Shown piece after piece: positions 1 through 8,582 of a DNA stretch of 64,000 bases. Origin of the DNA: Allobosea thiooxidans (GTDB lineage Bacteria; Pseudomonadota; Alphaproteobacteria; Rhizobiales; Beijerinckiaceae); the NCBI RefSeq assembly GCF_900168195.1, contig NZ_FUYX01000001.1, positions 1 to 64,000 on the forward strand, written 5' to 3'. Numbering within the stretch: the stretch's first letter is position 1; each line of letters begins with the position of its first letter. The translations under genes were made by a program, and so were the position numbers. The notes under the pieces were generated by a model, which worked only from the letters and a program-made list of their open reading frames with translations, did no database searches and was not told the origin of the DNA.

Positions 1-9
1 GCTAATGGG

Positions 10-1361
10 ATGGTCCGCTCCGTCTCCCACCGTCATGCTGTGACGATCCAGGAGGAGAAGAGTCATGAGCCAGCATCAGTCTTGTGATGCCGCCGTCTAC
101 GGTGTGGATCTCGGCAAGAACATCTTCCACGTCGTCGGCGTGGATCAGAGCGGTCAGCTCCTGCGGCGGATGAAGTTCCGGCGCGAGACCTTGCTGGCGT
201 TCTTCGATCGCGCGGCGCCGGCTCTCGTCGGCATGGAGGCCTGCCCTGGCTCGCAGTGGCTCGCGCGCAAGCTCCAAGGTCTCGGCCATCGCGTGCGCAT
301 CATGCCTGCGCAATTCGTGAAGCCATATCTGAAGTCGAACAAGTCGGACACGCTGGATGCCGAAGCGATTGCGGAGGCGGTGACGCGCCCATCCATGCGG
401 TTCGTCGAGGTCAAGGCAATCGAGCAGATCGACGTCCAGTCTTTGCATCGCGTGCGGGACCAGATGGTGATGCAGCGCACGCGCCTGATCACCCAGATGC
501 GTGGCTTCTGTCTCGAATATGGTGTCGCCATCAGGCAAGGCGCCGGTGTTTTCAAGCTGGATCTGCCGCGAGTCGTGGCCGATGAGGAGAATGATCTATC
601 GCCGGCGATACGCCGATTGGTGACAGGCTTGTTCGAAGACCTGGAGCGCCTCGAAGGTCGGATCGCCCAGATCACACGTGAGATCGAAGCGCTGGTTCAG
701 CGCGATGACGTCGCCCGGCGGTTGATGACGGTTCCCGGCATCGGCCCCCTCGGCGCCTCCGCGCTCCTGGCGGCCGTCGGCCGCGGCGTCCAGTTCAGGA
801 GGGCGCGCGACCTCGCAGCCTGGCTCGGACTCGTGCCGCGGGAACACTCAACCGGCGGCAAGCAGACCCTGTTGGGGATCAGCAAGCGCGGCAACGGCTA
901 TGTCCGACGCCTGCTGATCCACGGCGCACGATCCTGTCTGATGCATCTGGATCGGACACGCCACGCCCTCGGGGCCTGGCTCGATGCGCTGGAGCAGCGC
1001 ATGCACATCAACAAGGTGACTGTCGCCTTGGCCAACAAGATCGCTCGCATTGCGTGGGTGATCATCCAGAAGCCGGGGGCGCTCTACGAACGACGCGATC
1101 CTGCGTTCATGCCGTAGAAGCGCCCGGGAAGCAGATTGCGAGGCTCGGGAGAATGATGACGAGACAGTCGATCGGCATGCCGTAAGCCCTTCGGTCGAAA
1201 GCGGGCTCCGCGCCCGAACCAGCTTAGTGGGAACGGCATGCGCGCATCTCATCATGGCCTGGCTGCAACAGCAGCCCACTCGCGAGAGGCCGGATACATT
1301 TACGCAAACTGTCAATCGTCAGCAGCCCTCCAAATCGCCTTGCAATGACGGAGCGGACCAT
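10..1361 (+). mobile_element. IS110-family (IS1111-like) insertion sequence, apparently complete
   Basis: A 15-bp perfect inverted repeat (atggtccgctccgtc at 10-24, its reverse complement at 1347-1361) brackets a full-length IS110-type transposase gene. Sub-terminal inverted repeats are a mark of the IS1111 subgroup, so the true tips may lie a few bases outside these coordinates. No target-site duplication is seen, as expected for this family. The 230-bp stretch between the transposase stop and the right repeat has no gene; in IS110 elements such non-coding ends carry the bridge RNA, but which end does so here cannot be told by eye. Confidence 0.75.
65..1117 (+). CDS. IS110-family transposase
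   Basis: This 350-residue protein moves the surrounding insertion element by the DEDD-type chemistry of the IS110 family. The N-terminal RuvC-like domain shows D15 (GVDLGKN), E58 (VGMEAC), D95 and D98 (SDTLDAE), which fit the DEDD catalytic set. The C-terminal Transposase_20 domain begins near residue 220 (MTVPGIGPLGASALL) and contains the STGGK and ISKRGNGYVRRLL segments typical of the family. The length is normal and the frame is intact, so it could be active. The start has a good GGAGGAG ribosome site just upstream. Confidence 0.93.
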   Translation: MSQHQSCDAAVYGVDLGKNIFHVVGVDQSGQLLRRMKFRRETLLAFFDRAAPALVGMEACPGSQWLARKLQGLGHRVRIMPAQFVKPYLKSNKSDTLDAEAIAEAVTRPSMRFVEVKAIEQIDVQSLHRVRDQMVMQRTRLITQMRGFCLEYGVAIRQGAGVFKLDLPRVVADEENDLSPAIRRLVTGLFEDLERLEGRIAQITREIEALVQRDDVARRLMTVPGIGPLGASALLAAVGRGVQFRRARDLAAWLGLVPREHSTGGKQTLLGISKRGNGYVRRLLIHGARSCLMHLDRTRHALGAWLDALEQRMHINKVTVALANKIARIAWVIIQKPGALYERRDPAFMP

Positions 1362-1499
1362 ACATTTCGACAGAGGAAGACGTGGAGGATCGGGACGAGC
1401 CCGACCATGACCATGACGGCAAGGCTCGGGGTAGCTCACAAAAAAGAGCCGGCCCCGAAGGGCCGGCTCGTCTGGTCGGGGGGTCTCGAAACGTCCCGG
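1118..1499. other. Non-coding stretch: IS right end, then TonB-gene terminator
   Basis: This stretch between the transposase and the TonB-dependent receptor holds the right end of the insertion element up to about 1361 and then about 80 bp of flank leading to the terminator at 1440-1469. No convincing gene is seen on either strand; the long reading frames across it are shadows of the receptor gene. Confidence 0.6.
1440..1469 (-). terminator. Rho-independent terminator of the TonB-dependent receptor gene
   Basis: Read on the minus strand, a perfect 10-bp stem (gagccggccc with its complement) closes a TTCG tetraloop and is followed by six T. It lies 30 bp beyond the stop codon of the receptor gene, exactly where its transcript should end. 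Confidence 0.9.
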
Positions 1500-3785
1500 T
1501 CAGAACTGGTATTTCAGCGTCGCCTTCACGGTGCGGCCGGGCTCGCTGTAGTAATCGCGGGCCTGGGCCAGCACGCCGGTCGGCACGTTGACGGCATCCC
1601 AGTATTTCCTGTCGAAGATATTGTAGACGCCGACCTGCAATTCAAGGTCCGCGATCTGCGGCACCGGTCGCCACCAGGCCGTGGCGTTGAAGATCGCATA
1701 GCCCGGCGCCCGGAAGCCCTGGGTGGTCCCCGTCGTCGCGGCGACGTCGTCGCGCTTGCCGGCGAGCTTGGCCGAGACCTCGGCGCCCCAGCGGTCCGTG
1801 CCATAGGCGACGGCGACGATGCCCTGCATCGGCGGGATCGAGTTCAGGAAGGTGTCGGTGTCCTTGTTGACGCCGCGAGTATAGGCGAAGGAGCCGCGCA
1901 CCAGCCAGTTCGGCGCGAAGGCGTACCGACCGTTGAGCTCGATGCCCTGGATCTCGGCACGGTTGATGTTCTGGAAGCTGACGATGCCGCCCTGCGGATA
2001 GAGCCCGCCCGGAGGCGCGATCTGCACCTGCTCGATGAAGTTGCGGTAATTCGAGTGGAAATAGGTCACCGAGCCGCCGAGCTGCCTGTCGCCGAAGCGC
2101 AGGCCGACATCGATGCCGTTGCCGATCTCGGGCCGCAGGGTCGGATCGCCCGTACGCAGATAGGTGCCCGGCCCGCCGAAACGGCCATAGAGCTCATTCG
2201 CCGTCGGCGCGCGGAAGGTCTTGGACCATTGCGCGAAGACGGTGAGGTCCTTCACGCCGGGAGCGTTCTTCAGGATGTCGTATTCGAGCCGCAGCCGCGG
2301 CGACCAAGCGGAATCGCTGGAGGATGGCGGCAGGCCGACCGGCTGGGAGCCGCCGAGCGTATAGGCGGCGGTCGCCTGCGGCTTCTCCTCGTACCAGTCG
2401 AAGCGCACGCCAGGCGTGATGCGCAGGCGGTTGTCGAGCAACCCGATCTCGTCGTGGGCGTAGAGGCCGATCAGCTTGCCATCCACCTTGGGCTGGTCGG
2501 CCTGGTTGGTGTGCAGGTTGTTGCAGGTCGTGAAGGCGCCGGTGTAGCGGCCGGAGGCCGGCTTCGGCGGGCAGTTGTCGATGCCGGCCGAATATTGCTC
2601 GAGCGACGACATGCGCAGCTCGGTGCCGAGCGTCACCCGGTGCGACAACACCCCGGTCTGGAAGTTCTTCAATACATAGCCATTGAAGCCGTAGGCGTTC
2701 TCCTCGTTCTGGTTGTCGCGGCCATAGGGGCCGACGATGCTCGTGTAGCGCCAGGCGCTGACGAGGTCGTTGCGCTTCAGGCGCTGCCAGTAGAGCGTCG
2801 CATGCGCCTCGTCGAGGAAGCTGCCGGGCAGCTTGTAGTCATAGGAGAGCGAGACGCGGTTGCGCTCGATATCCTCGCCGGTCTCGTAGGAGCCCGGGCG
2901 GAAATTGCCGGAGAGAGAGACCGCGTTGGTGCGGGTCTGGACCCGGTCGGAGCGCTTGAAGAGCTCGCCGGTCAGGCCGAAGCGGTGCACCTCGTCGACA
3001 TAGTGATGGACCTTGGCGAGGATGTTGTACTGGTTGAAATCGGCCGGATTGGGCGCGGTGCGGGTCGGGCCGATCGTCTTGACGTTGCCCTTGCTGTCGA
3101 TCTCGTGGCCGTCGCGGAAGCCGCCCTGCAGCAGGAACCAGGTGTTGTTCAGGCGCGCCGCCGCCGCGGCGCTGCCGAACCAGGCGCGGTCCGTGCTGTC
3201 ATAGCCGGTCTTGGCGAGGGCGCCGTAGGAGCGGCCGCTCTTGATCAGATCCTCCGGATCGAGCGTGCGGACCGCCAGCGCGCCGCCGAGCGCGCCACTG
3301 CCGAGCGTGCTGGCGCCGCTGCCGCCGCGCAGTAGGTCGAGGGTCGACAGCGAATCGAAGTCGAAGGCGTTGCTGCCGCCGCGATTGACGCGGGTGTCCA
3401 CCAGGAAGGGCTGGCGGATGCCGTCGATGGTCGTCAGCACGCGCGCGCCGTCGAGACCGCGGATGTTCAAGGTATTGTTCTGGCGGTTGAAGGTAATGCC
3501 CGCCTCGACCCGGTTGGAGAGATCGGTCAGGCTCTGGATCTGCTCGCGGTCGAGTTCCTCACGGGTCGTGCGCGTCGTCGTCGGGCCGCTCAGCAGCGCT
3601 CCGCCGGGCACGCCGCCGCCCTGCACATTGATCTGGTCCAGCACCACCGGCGCTTCGCCGGCAGGAGACGGCGCTGCCGAAGCGCCCCGGTTCTGCTGCT
3701 GCGCCTGCGCGGCAGATGCCAGCAGCACCAATACCAGGCTCCCGAGCGCGACACCGCCGCGAAGCTGACCGGAAAGATACCCCAT
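1500..3785 (-). CDS. TonB-dependent outer-membrane receptor, heme/hemoglobin-receptor type
   Basis: This 761-residue protein should be an outer-membrane beta-barrel that imports an iron source, probably heme, using TonB energy. It has a signal peptide (residues 1-28, ending AAQAQ), a plug domain around residues 55-170 (LDQINVQGGG, LNIRGLDGARVLTTIDGIRQP), and a long barrel ending in KYQF with the terminal Phe needed for barrel assembly. The FRAP-ELY motif at residues 524-533 is characteristic of heme and hemoglobin receptors. No heme transport genes lie beside it, so the substrate is inferred from the family only. The AT-rich upstream region suggests its own regulated promoter. Confidence 0.85.
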   Translation of the reverse strand: MGYLSGQLRGGVALGSLVLVLLASAAQAQQQNRGASAAPSPAGEAPVVLDQINVQGGGVPGGALLSGPTTTRTTREELDREQIQSLTDLSNRVEAGITFNRQNNTLNIRGLDGARVLTTIDGIRQPFLVDTRVNRGGSNAFDFDSLSTLDLLRGGSGASTLGSGALGGALAVRTLDPEDLIKSGRSYGALAKTGYDSTDRAWFGSAAAAARLNNTWFLLQGGFRDGHEIDSKGNVKTIGPTRTAPNPADFNQYNILAKVHHYVDEVHRFGLTGELFKRSDRVQTRTNAVSLSGNFRPGSYETGEDIERNRVSLSYDYKLPGSFLDEAHATLYWQRLKRNDLVSAWRYTSIVGPYGRDNQNEENAYGFNGYVLKNFQTGVLSHRVTLGTELRMSSLEQYSAGIDNCPPKPASGRYTGAFTTCNNLHTNQADQPKVDGKLIGLYAHDEIGLLDNRLRITPGVRFDWYEEKPQATAAYTLGGSQPVGLPPSSSDSAWSPRLRLEYDILKNAPGVKDLTVFAQWSKTFRAPTANELYGRFGGPGTYLRTGDPTLRPEIGNGIDVGLRFGDRQLGGSVTYFHSNYRNFIEQVQIAPPGGLYPQGGIVSFQNINRAEIQGIELNGRYAFAPNWLVRGSFAYTRGVNKDTDTFLNSIPPMQGIVAVAYGTDRWGAEVSAKLAGKRDDVAATTGTTQGFRAPGYAIFNATAWWRPVPQIADLELQVGVYNIFDRKYWDAVNVPTGVLAQARDYYSEPGRTVKATLKYQF

Positions 3786-4091
3786 CGCCCAAGTCCCGTT
3801 CTCACCGGGCGGCCCAGCAGCCTGCCTCAGTAATTTAAAATGAGTAAAAAGAAGATCTTATACTTTCATACAAGACGACCGGAGCGATACTGATCGTAAC
3901 ATACACTGTCAATTACCGATGAAGACTCAAGAACAACAATAGACTCTCTCTAATGAATAACTATTCTAATGTAGATTTCTGATCGGGAGCGATTTCGCCG
4001 CGAGCGGTGCTCCCGAGGTCGTGATCGCCCGCGACCGCTTTGTCGCCGCCCGCACCATTGCAACCGCCAATGCCGCGCGCATTGTCCGGTC
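3786..4091. promoter_or_regulatory. AT-rich divergent control region (TonB receptor / amine oxidase)
   Basis: These 306 bp separate two divergent genes and are far richer in A+T than the neighbourhood, especially 3830-3975. A 12-bp palindrome, gaataactattc, sits at 3955-3966. Read on the minus strand, ttagaat before its centre resembles half of the iron-responsive Irr box, but the other half does not fit. An iron-regulated promoter for the receptor is plausible; no clear -35/-10 pair was fixed. Confidence 0.4.
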
Positions 4092-5423
4092 ATGACGACG
4101 CACCCCGCCAGGCCAAGCAGGCGCACGCTGCTGACCGCCGGCAGCGCCCTGGCCGCCTTTGCGATCGGCGGCCGCGGGGCCGCCGCGGCTGATACCGATG
4201 TCGTCGTGATCGGCGCCGGGGCGGCCGGGATCGCCGCCGCCCACGCGCTGCGCGCGGCCGGACGCCGTCCGATCATCCTCGAGGCCCGAAGCCGCATCGG
4301 CGGCCGGGCCTTCACCGACACGTCCCTCGGCCCGGCCTATGACGCCGGCGCGATGTTCATCCATTGGGCCGAGCGCAACCCCTGGACCCAGATCGCCCGC
4401 GACCTCGGCGTCGAGACGGCGGCAGAACCCGGAGGCAGCGGCTTCCAGGTCTTCGCCGATGGCCGCCCCATGGCCGACGCCGAGCGCCGCCGCCGACGGG
4501 ACGCCTTCCGTCAGATCGACCGCAAGCTGGAGACGATCGATCTCGGCGCCCGCGACATGTCGATCGCCGAGTTGCTCGGCGATCTCGGCCCGGCCAGCGC
4601 ACCGGTCGCCGCCTCGGGCCTGCTGCTCTCGATCGGCGAGGAATCGAGCCGGATCTCGGCGCGCGACTACCAGCGCCTCTGGGCCGGTGAGGACCTCGTC
4701 ATCCCCTCCGGCTACGGCAATCTGGTCGCCCGCGCGGCGCAGGGCCTCGACATCCGCCTGGGCGAGCCGGTCACCGCCATCCGCTGGGACGGGGCCGGCG
4801 TCACCGTCACCGCCCGCTCCGGCGAATTGCGCGCGGGCGCCTGCATCGTCACCGTCCCGGTCGGCGTCCTCAAGGCCGGTACGATCCGCTTCACCCCGGA
4901 ACTTCCTGCCGCCACCCGTGACGCGCTGGGCGGCCTCCATATGGGCGCGCTGACCAAGATCGCACTCAAGGTTGAGGGCGACCGCGCCGGCATCGTGCCG
5001 GGGACGAGCCTCCTCGAGGCGGGCGCGCCGGAACGCATGATGAATTTCGACATGTTCCCGGACGGCAAGGACATCGTCATCGGCTATTGCGGCGGCGACT
5101 ATGCGCGCAAGCTATCAGAGGCCGGCACCGAGGAGACCCGCGCCCATGTCGTCGACCTGCTGGTGAAGATGGTCGGCTCGGACTTCCGCCGAAAGGTCGG
5201 GGCCGTAGCCTTCCCGGCCTGGTGGACCGACCCCTGCGCCCGCGGCTCCTACTCCGTCTGCGACCCCGGGCATGACCGAGCGCGCGAGGCTCTCGCCCAG
5301 CCGATCGGCGGGCGCCTGCTGATCGCCGGCGAGGCCACGGCCGGCGGAGGCGCGATGACGGTCGGCGGCGCGACGCTGGCCGGCCGCGCGGCAGCCGCGG
5401 CCCTGGCGCGACTGAAGGCCTGA
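4092..5423 (+). CDS. FAD-dependent amine oxidase, Tat-exported
   Basis: This 443-residue flavoprotein belongs to the flavin monoamine oxidase family, which oxidises amines to aldehydes with release of hydrogen peroxide and ammonia. The N-terminus carries a twin-arginine signal (SRRTLL at residues 9-14, then a hydrophobic stretch to about residue 33), so it likely folds with FAD in the cytoplasm and acts in the periplasm. The dinucleotide-binding motif GAGAAG is at residues 41-46, followed by the GGRAF motif near residue 73, and the C-terminal FAD motif GRLLIAGEAT is near residue 412. The actual amine substrate cannot be read from sequence. It stands alone as a transcription unit. Confidence 0.85.
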   Translation: MTTHPARPSRRTLLTAGSALAAFAIGGRGAAAADTDVVVIGAGAAGIAAAHALRAAGRRPIILEARSRIGGRAFTDTSLGPAYDAGAMFIHWAERNPWTQIARDLGVETAAEPGGSGFQVFADGRPMADAERRRRRDAFRQIDRKLETIDLGARDMSIAELLGDLGPASAPVAASGLLLSIGEESSRISARDYQRLWAGEDLVIPSGYGNLVARAAQGLDIRLGEPVTAIRWDGAGVTVTARSGELRAGACIVTVPVGVLKAGTIRFTPELPAATRDALGGLHMGALTKIALKVEGDRAGIVPGTSLLEAGAPERMMNFDMFPDGKDIVIGYCGGDYARKLSEAGTEETRAHVVDLLVKMVGSDFRRKVGAVAFPAWWTDPCARGSYSVCDPGHDRAREALAQPIGGRLLIAGEATAGGGAMTVGGATLAGRAAAAALARLKA

Positions 5424-5444
5424 CCGGACGGCGCCAGGCGCCGG

Positions 5445-6371
5445 CTACAGCACCAGTTCCCAGTTCTGTCCGACGAGATCCCGGCCGAAGGAGCGGTGCC
5501 GTTCCTCACCCACCAGCCGGAAGCCCTCCGCGATATAGATCGCCCGCGCCGCATGCAGGATGTCGTTGGTCCAGAGCACCATGCGCCGATAGCCGGCGGC
5601 GCGGGCGAAGCCGATCGCCTCGCGCACCAGCGCCTTGCCGAGCCCCAGCCCCCGCGCGCGCGCCTCGACCAGCACGAGCCGGAGCTGTGCCGTCTCCTCG
5701 TCCGCCGCGACGACGAAGGCCGAGCCCGCCGGCGTGCCGTCCAGCTCGGCGATGAAGCAGCGCTCGCGCCCCGGCTTGAAATCCCGCAGGAACTTGGCGG
5801 CGATCTCGGCGACCAGTGCCTCGAAGCTCTCGTCCCAGCCATATTCTTCCGCATAGAGCCGACCATGGGCCGCGACCACCCAGCCGATATCGCCGGCCCG
5901 ATGCGCGCGGATGAGCGGTTTCGGAGAGGCTTTGGCCTCGCCCGACAGCAGTTGCTGCGCCGTATCCAGCGCACCGACCAGCGCAGCCTGCTCCACGGGA
6001 GCAAGCCGCGCCAGGATCGACCGCGCCTCCGCATCGGAGGCCTGGTCGAGCGCGGCAAAGACGGCCCTGCCCTGTGCCGTGAGACGCAGGCGCCAGGCCC
6101 GCCCGTCGGCCGCCGACCGGCTGCGCCCGAGCCAGCCCCGCGTCGCGAAGCGCTGCAGGATGCGCGAGAGATAGGCGGGGTCGAGCGCAAGCGCCTTGGC
6201 CATCTCGGCCGCGCGCCAGCCATCATCCTGCGCCAGCTCGTAGAGCACGCGCGCCTCCGTCAGCGACAGGCCGGATCCGTGGAGGCTGCCGCCGAGCGCC
6301 CCGACCCAGCGGGTATGGAAGCGATTGAAGCGACGAATCGCGGCGACGGCATCTGGCGCGATGGCATGCAT
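5445..6371 (-). CDS. MarR-family regulator fused to a GNAT acetyltransferase
   Basis: This 308-residue fusion protein has an N-terminal winged-helix MarR domain (about residues 10-145; SLTEARVLYELA and AYLSRILQRFATRGWL form the DNA-reading helices) and a C-terminal GNAT acetyltransferase domain (about 150-305). The acetyl-CoA loop is visible as ARGLGLGKAL. Such MarR-GNAT fusions are a recognised family, thought to couple an acetylation reaction to gene control; the substrate is unknown. The start is supported by a strong GGAGGTGA ribosome site. An imperfect inverted repeat 28 bp upstream is a candidate autoregulatory operator. Confidence 0.88.
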   Translation of the reverse strand: MHAIAPDAVAAIRRFNRFHTRWVGALGGSLHGSGLSLTEARVLYELAQDDGWRAAEMAKALALDPAYLSRILQRFATRGWLGRSRSAADGRAWRLRLTAQGRAVFAALDQASDAEARSILARLAPVEQAALVGALDTAQQLLSGEAKASPKPLIRAHRAGDIGWVVAAHGRLYAEEYGWDESFEALVAEIAAKFLRDFKPGRERCFIAELDGTPAGSAFVVAADEETAQLRLVLVEARARGLGLGKALVREAIGFARAAGYRRMVLWTNDILHAARAIYIAEGFRLVGEERHRSFGRDLVGQNWELVL

Positions 6372-6398
6372 GGCTCACCTCCGCATCGAGAGGATGCC

Positions 6399-6423
6399 AT
6401 TTAATGGACGGAGTCAACTAAAT
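6399..6423. promoter_or_regulatory. Candidate MarR operator (imperfect inverted repeat)
   Basis: The arms atttaatggac (6399-6409) and gtcaactaaat (6413-6423) match as an inverted repeat at 9 of 11 positions around a 3-bp centre. The site is AT-rich in a GC-rich setting and lies 28 bp before the start codon of the MarR-GNAT gene, where autorepressors of this family usually bind. Binding is inferred. Confidence 0.5.
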
Positions 6424-6506
6424 TTGGAGCGGCCCGGCAACCCCGCATTGACGCTCCCTTAACGGGTCTCTGGCGGTATCGGGCTTTGACGTCTCGCGGC
6501 ACTGAC

Positions 6507-7367
6507 ATGCAGGTCGATCTTCTTGCCGGCACGGGATATCGCCCCCTCGCGATCCCGCGCCCCCAACCCACCATCCTCGTCTTCGATTCCGGGCTCGGCG
6601 GATTGACCGTCCTGTCGCGGACGACTCAGGCCTGCCCCGGCGCCCACATCGTCTATGCCGCCGACGATGCCGGCTTCCCCTATGGCCGGCTGAGCGAGGA
6701 GGCGCTCGTCGTCCGTGTGCTCGCGGTGATGGAACGCCTGATCGCGCGCTTCCACCCCGACCTTGCGATCATCGCCTGCAACACGGCCTCGACCCTGGTG
6801 CTGCCGGCGCTGCGGGCCCGCTTCGCCATCCCCTTCGTCGGCACCGTGCCGGCGATCAAGCCGGCGGCGGCCGCGACGAGGAGCGGGATGATCTCCGTCC
6901 TCGCCACGCCCGGCACGGTCGCGCGGGTCTATACCCGCGAGCTGATCGAGACCTATGCCGGCGCATGCGACGTGAACCTGGTCGGCGCGACCCGCCTGGC
7001 CGGCCTCGCCGAGCAGGCGCTGAAGGGCGAGGCGGTCGACGATGGCGCCCTCTTCGCCGAGATCGCGCCCTGCTTCGTCGAGGCCGGCGGGCGCCGCACC
7101 GACGTGGTGACGCTCTCCTGCACCCATTATCCGCTGCTGCTGGAGCGGATGAAGCGGCTCGCCCCCTGGCCCGTGGAATGGATCGACCCGGCCCCCGCGA
7201 TCGCGCGCCGCGTCGCCGCCCTGCTCGGCCCCATGGGCGACGCCTCCTGCCCCGATGCCACCGCCGTCTTCACGTCCGGCACCAGCCTGAGCGGGCCGCT
7301 GCGGATCGCGCTCGCCGGCCACGGCCTGGCGCAGGTCGCCATCGAGCCGATGCCGCTGGCGAACTGA
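6507..7367 (+). CDS. murI: Glutamate racemase
   Basis: This enzyme interconverts L- and D-glutamate in the cytoplasm and supplies D-Glu for peptidoglycan. The two catalytic cysteines are present: C91 in ACNTAST and C205 in SCTHYPLL. The N-terminal DSGLGGLTVL and YAADDAGFPYG segments are family hallmarks. Counting from this ATG it has 286 residues, normal for the family. A TTG at 6486 would add seven residues; neither start has a clear ribosome site, and ATG was preferred. The gene lies just before the small secreted protein and rpsD on the same strand. Confidence 0.92.
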   Translation: MQVDLLAGTGYRPLAIPRPQPTILVFDSGLGGLTVLSRTTQACPGAHIVYAADDAGFPYGRLSEEALVVRVLAVMERLIARFHPDLAIIACNTASTLVLPALRARFAIPFVGTVPAIKPAAAATRSGMISVLATPGTVARVYTRELIETYAGACDVNLVGATRLAGLAEQALKGEAVDDGALFAEIAPCFVEAGGRRTDVVTLSCTHYPLLLERMKRLAPWPVEWIDPAPAIARRVAALLGPMGDASCPDATAVFTSGTSLSGPLRIALAGHGLAQVAIEPMPLAN

Positions 7368-7429
7368 CGGAACCCCGGCACGCCCTGCGCGTTTCTTGCG
7401 ATGGCGCACATCGCGAGGAACGAACACGC

Positions 7430-7669
7430 ATGAGAAAATGGTTGCTGCTGTCAGCGCTGGCCGTCGGCTTCGCGCTTGTCGGAATCGGGGGCGGCTCCGA
7501 AGCCCAGGCGAAGCCCCATGGCTGGCACAAGGGGCACGGACATCACGGCTTCTACCGTCATGGCCCGAAGCGGCACTATGGCTGGTATCGAGGCAACCAC
7601 TATGGCTGGTACAAGCACCGCCCGCGCCACTATTATTATGGCTATCGGCCCTACGGCTACTGGGACTGA
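7430..7669 (+). CDS. Small secreted Gly/His/Tyr-rich protein
   Basis: A 79-residue protein with a clear signal peptide (residues 1-27, ending AQA) followed by a short mature part full of His, Gly, Tyr, Arg and Trp (repeats such as HYGWY). It starts at an ATG with a GAGGAA ribosome site 11 bp upstream. Similar tiny secreted proteins are common in Hyphomicrobiales and have no assigned function; metal binding by the histidines is only a guess. Confidence 0.75.
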   Translation: MRKWLLLSALAVGFALVGIGGGSEAQAKPHGWHKGHGHHGFYRHGPKRHYGWYRGNHYGWYKHRPRHYYYGYRPYGYWD

Positions 7670-7692
7670 GATCGTTTTCCGCCCCCGCGGAA

Positions 7693-7721
7693 TTGACTCG
7701 AAGCCGGCTTTACGCCATATC
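7693..7721 (+). promoter_or_regulatory. Candidate sigma-70 type promoter
   Basis: TTGACT (7693-7698) and CATATC (7716-7721) are separated by 17 bp. A hairpin with a T-run follows within 45 bp, so this promoter would either feed rpsD by readthrough or make a very short RNA; it may also be chance. Confidence 0.35.
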
Positions 7722-7731
7722 GCCATCCGTC

Positions 7732-7763
7732 GCGCGGCTCCCTACGGGGCCGCGTGGCTTTTT
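7732..7763 (+). terminator. Probable terminator after the small secreted protein gene
   Basis: GCGCGGC (7732-7738) pairs with GCCGCGT (7749-7755, one G-U pair) and is followed by a T5 run at 7759-7763. It lies about 65 bp beyond the stop codon of the secreted-protein gene and isolates rpsD from it. Confidence 0.5.
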
Positions 7764-7812
7764 CCGCACCCGTGATCCGCTTTCCTTCGGAAGCCGGATC
7801 TGTCGCCCCGGT

Positions 7813-7858
7813 GCATCGGTCCGAACAGTGGCTTCCGCTTTTCGGGCAAAACCGATGC
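7813..7858. repeat. Palindromic interspersed repeat in the rpsD leader
   Basis: GCATCGGT at 7813-7820 and ACCGATGC at 7851-7858 bracket a core with a CAGTGG-CTTCCGCTTTTCGG layout. Its form matches a palindromic repeat often scattered in Hyphomicrobiales genomes, and a related copy sits at 56506-56556. As RNA it would form a long hairpin about 107 nt before the rpsD start. Confidence 0.55.
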
Positions 7859-7964
7859 AAGGAAAATGGTAGCTCGCCAAAGGTGCATCCGCAGGATGCG
7901 CGGCAGGCTGCCAGGGAGCAGGAGGGCGCGGTCCTCAACTCGCGAACCTGAGAGGACACGCGAC

Positions 7965-8582
7965 ATGTCGAAGCGCCACGAGGCGAAGTACAAGATTGAC
8001 CGCCGTCTCGGTCAGAACATCTGGGGCCGCCCGAAGTCCCCGGTCAACCGCCGTGAGTACGGCCCCGGCCAGCACGGCCAGCGCCGCAAGGGCAAGCCGT
8101 CCGACTTCGGCACGCAGCTCCGCGCCAAGCAGAAGCTGAAGGGCTATTACGGCTCGATCTCCGAGAAGCAGTTCCGCCGCTACTACGCCGAGGCGATCCG
8201 CCTCAAGGGCGACTCGGGCGAGAACCTGATCGGCCTGCTCGAGCGCCGTCTCGACGCGGTGATCTACCGCGCCAAGTTCGTGCCGACCGTCTTCGCGGCC
8301 CGCCAGTTCGTCAACCACGGCCACATCACGGTGAACGGCAAGCGCGTCAACATCGCTTCCTACCAGGTCAAGCCGGGCGACGTGATCGCGGTCAAGGAGA
8401 GCTCCCGCCAGCTCGCCATCGTCATCGAGTCGGCCACCCTCGCCGAGCGTGACGTGCCGGACTACATCGACGCCGACCACTCCAAGTCCACGGCCACCTA
8501 CACCCGCACCCCGACCCTGTCGGACGTGCCCTACGCGGTGCAGATGGAGCCGAACCTGGTCATCGAGTTCTACTCGCGCTGA
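7965..8582 (+). CDS. rpsD: 30S ribosomal protein S4
   Basis: S4 is a primary 16S rRNA-binding protein that nucleates assembly of the 30S subunit. The 205-residue product has the N-terminal S4 domain ([31 protein letters not shown]) and the C-terminal S4 RNA-binding fold around residues 95-155 ([28 protein letters not shown]). The ATG at 7965 gives the family-standard length; longer frames upstream run into the palindromic repeat. As is common in alphaproteobacteria it stands outside the main ribosomal protein operon, next to murI. Confidence 0.97.
   Translation: MSKRHEAKYKIDRRLGQNIWGRPKSPVNRREYGPGQHGQRRKGKPSDFGTQLRAKQKLKGYYGSISEKQFRRYYAEAIRLKGDSGENLIGLLERRLDAVIYRAKFVPTVFAARQFVNHGHITVNGKRVNIASYQVKPGDVIAVKESSRQLAIVIESATLAERDVPDYIDADHSKSTATYTRTPTLSDVPYAVQMEPNLVIEFYSR

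Noticed and set aside
1338-1351. 14-bp identity (ccttgcaatgacgg) with the palindrome at 17301-17314, suggesting the IS inserted into that repeat
   Set aside because: The match overlaps the right inverted repeat of the IS itself, so it is probably part of the element, and the left flank shows no second half of the palindrome.
1227-3335. 702-residue plus-strand reading frame opposite the TonB receptor
   Set aside because: It is antisense to a gene with clear signal peptide, plug and barrel motifs, and its own protein has no domain and a composition typical of a shadow frame.
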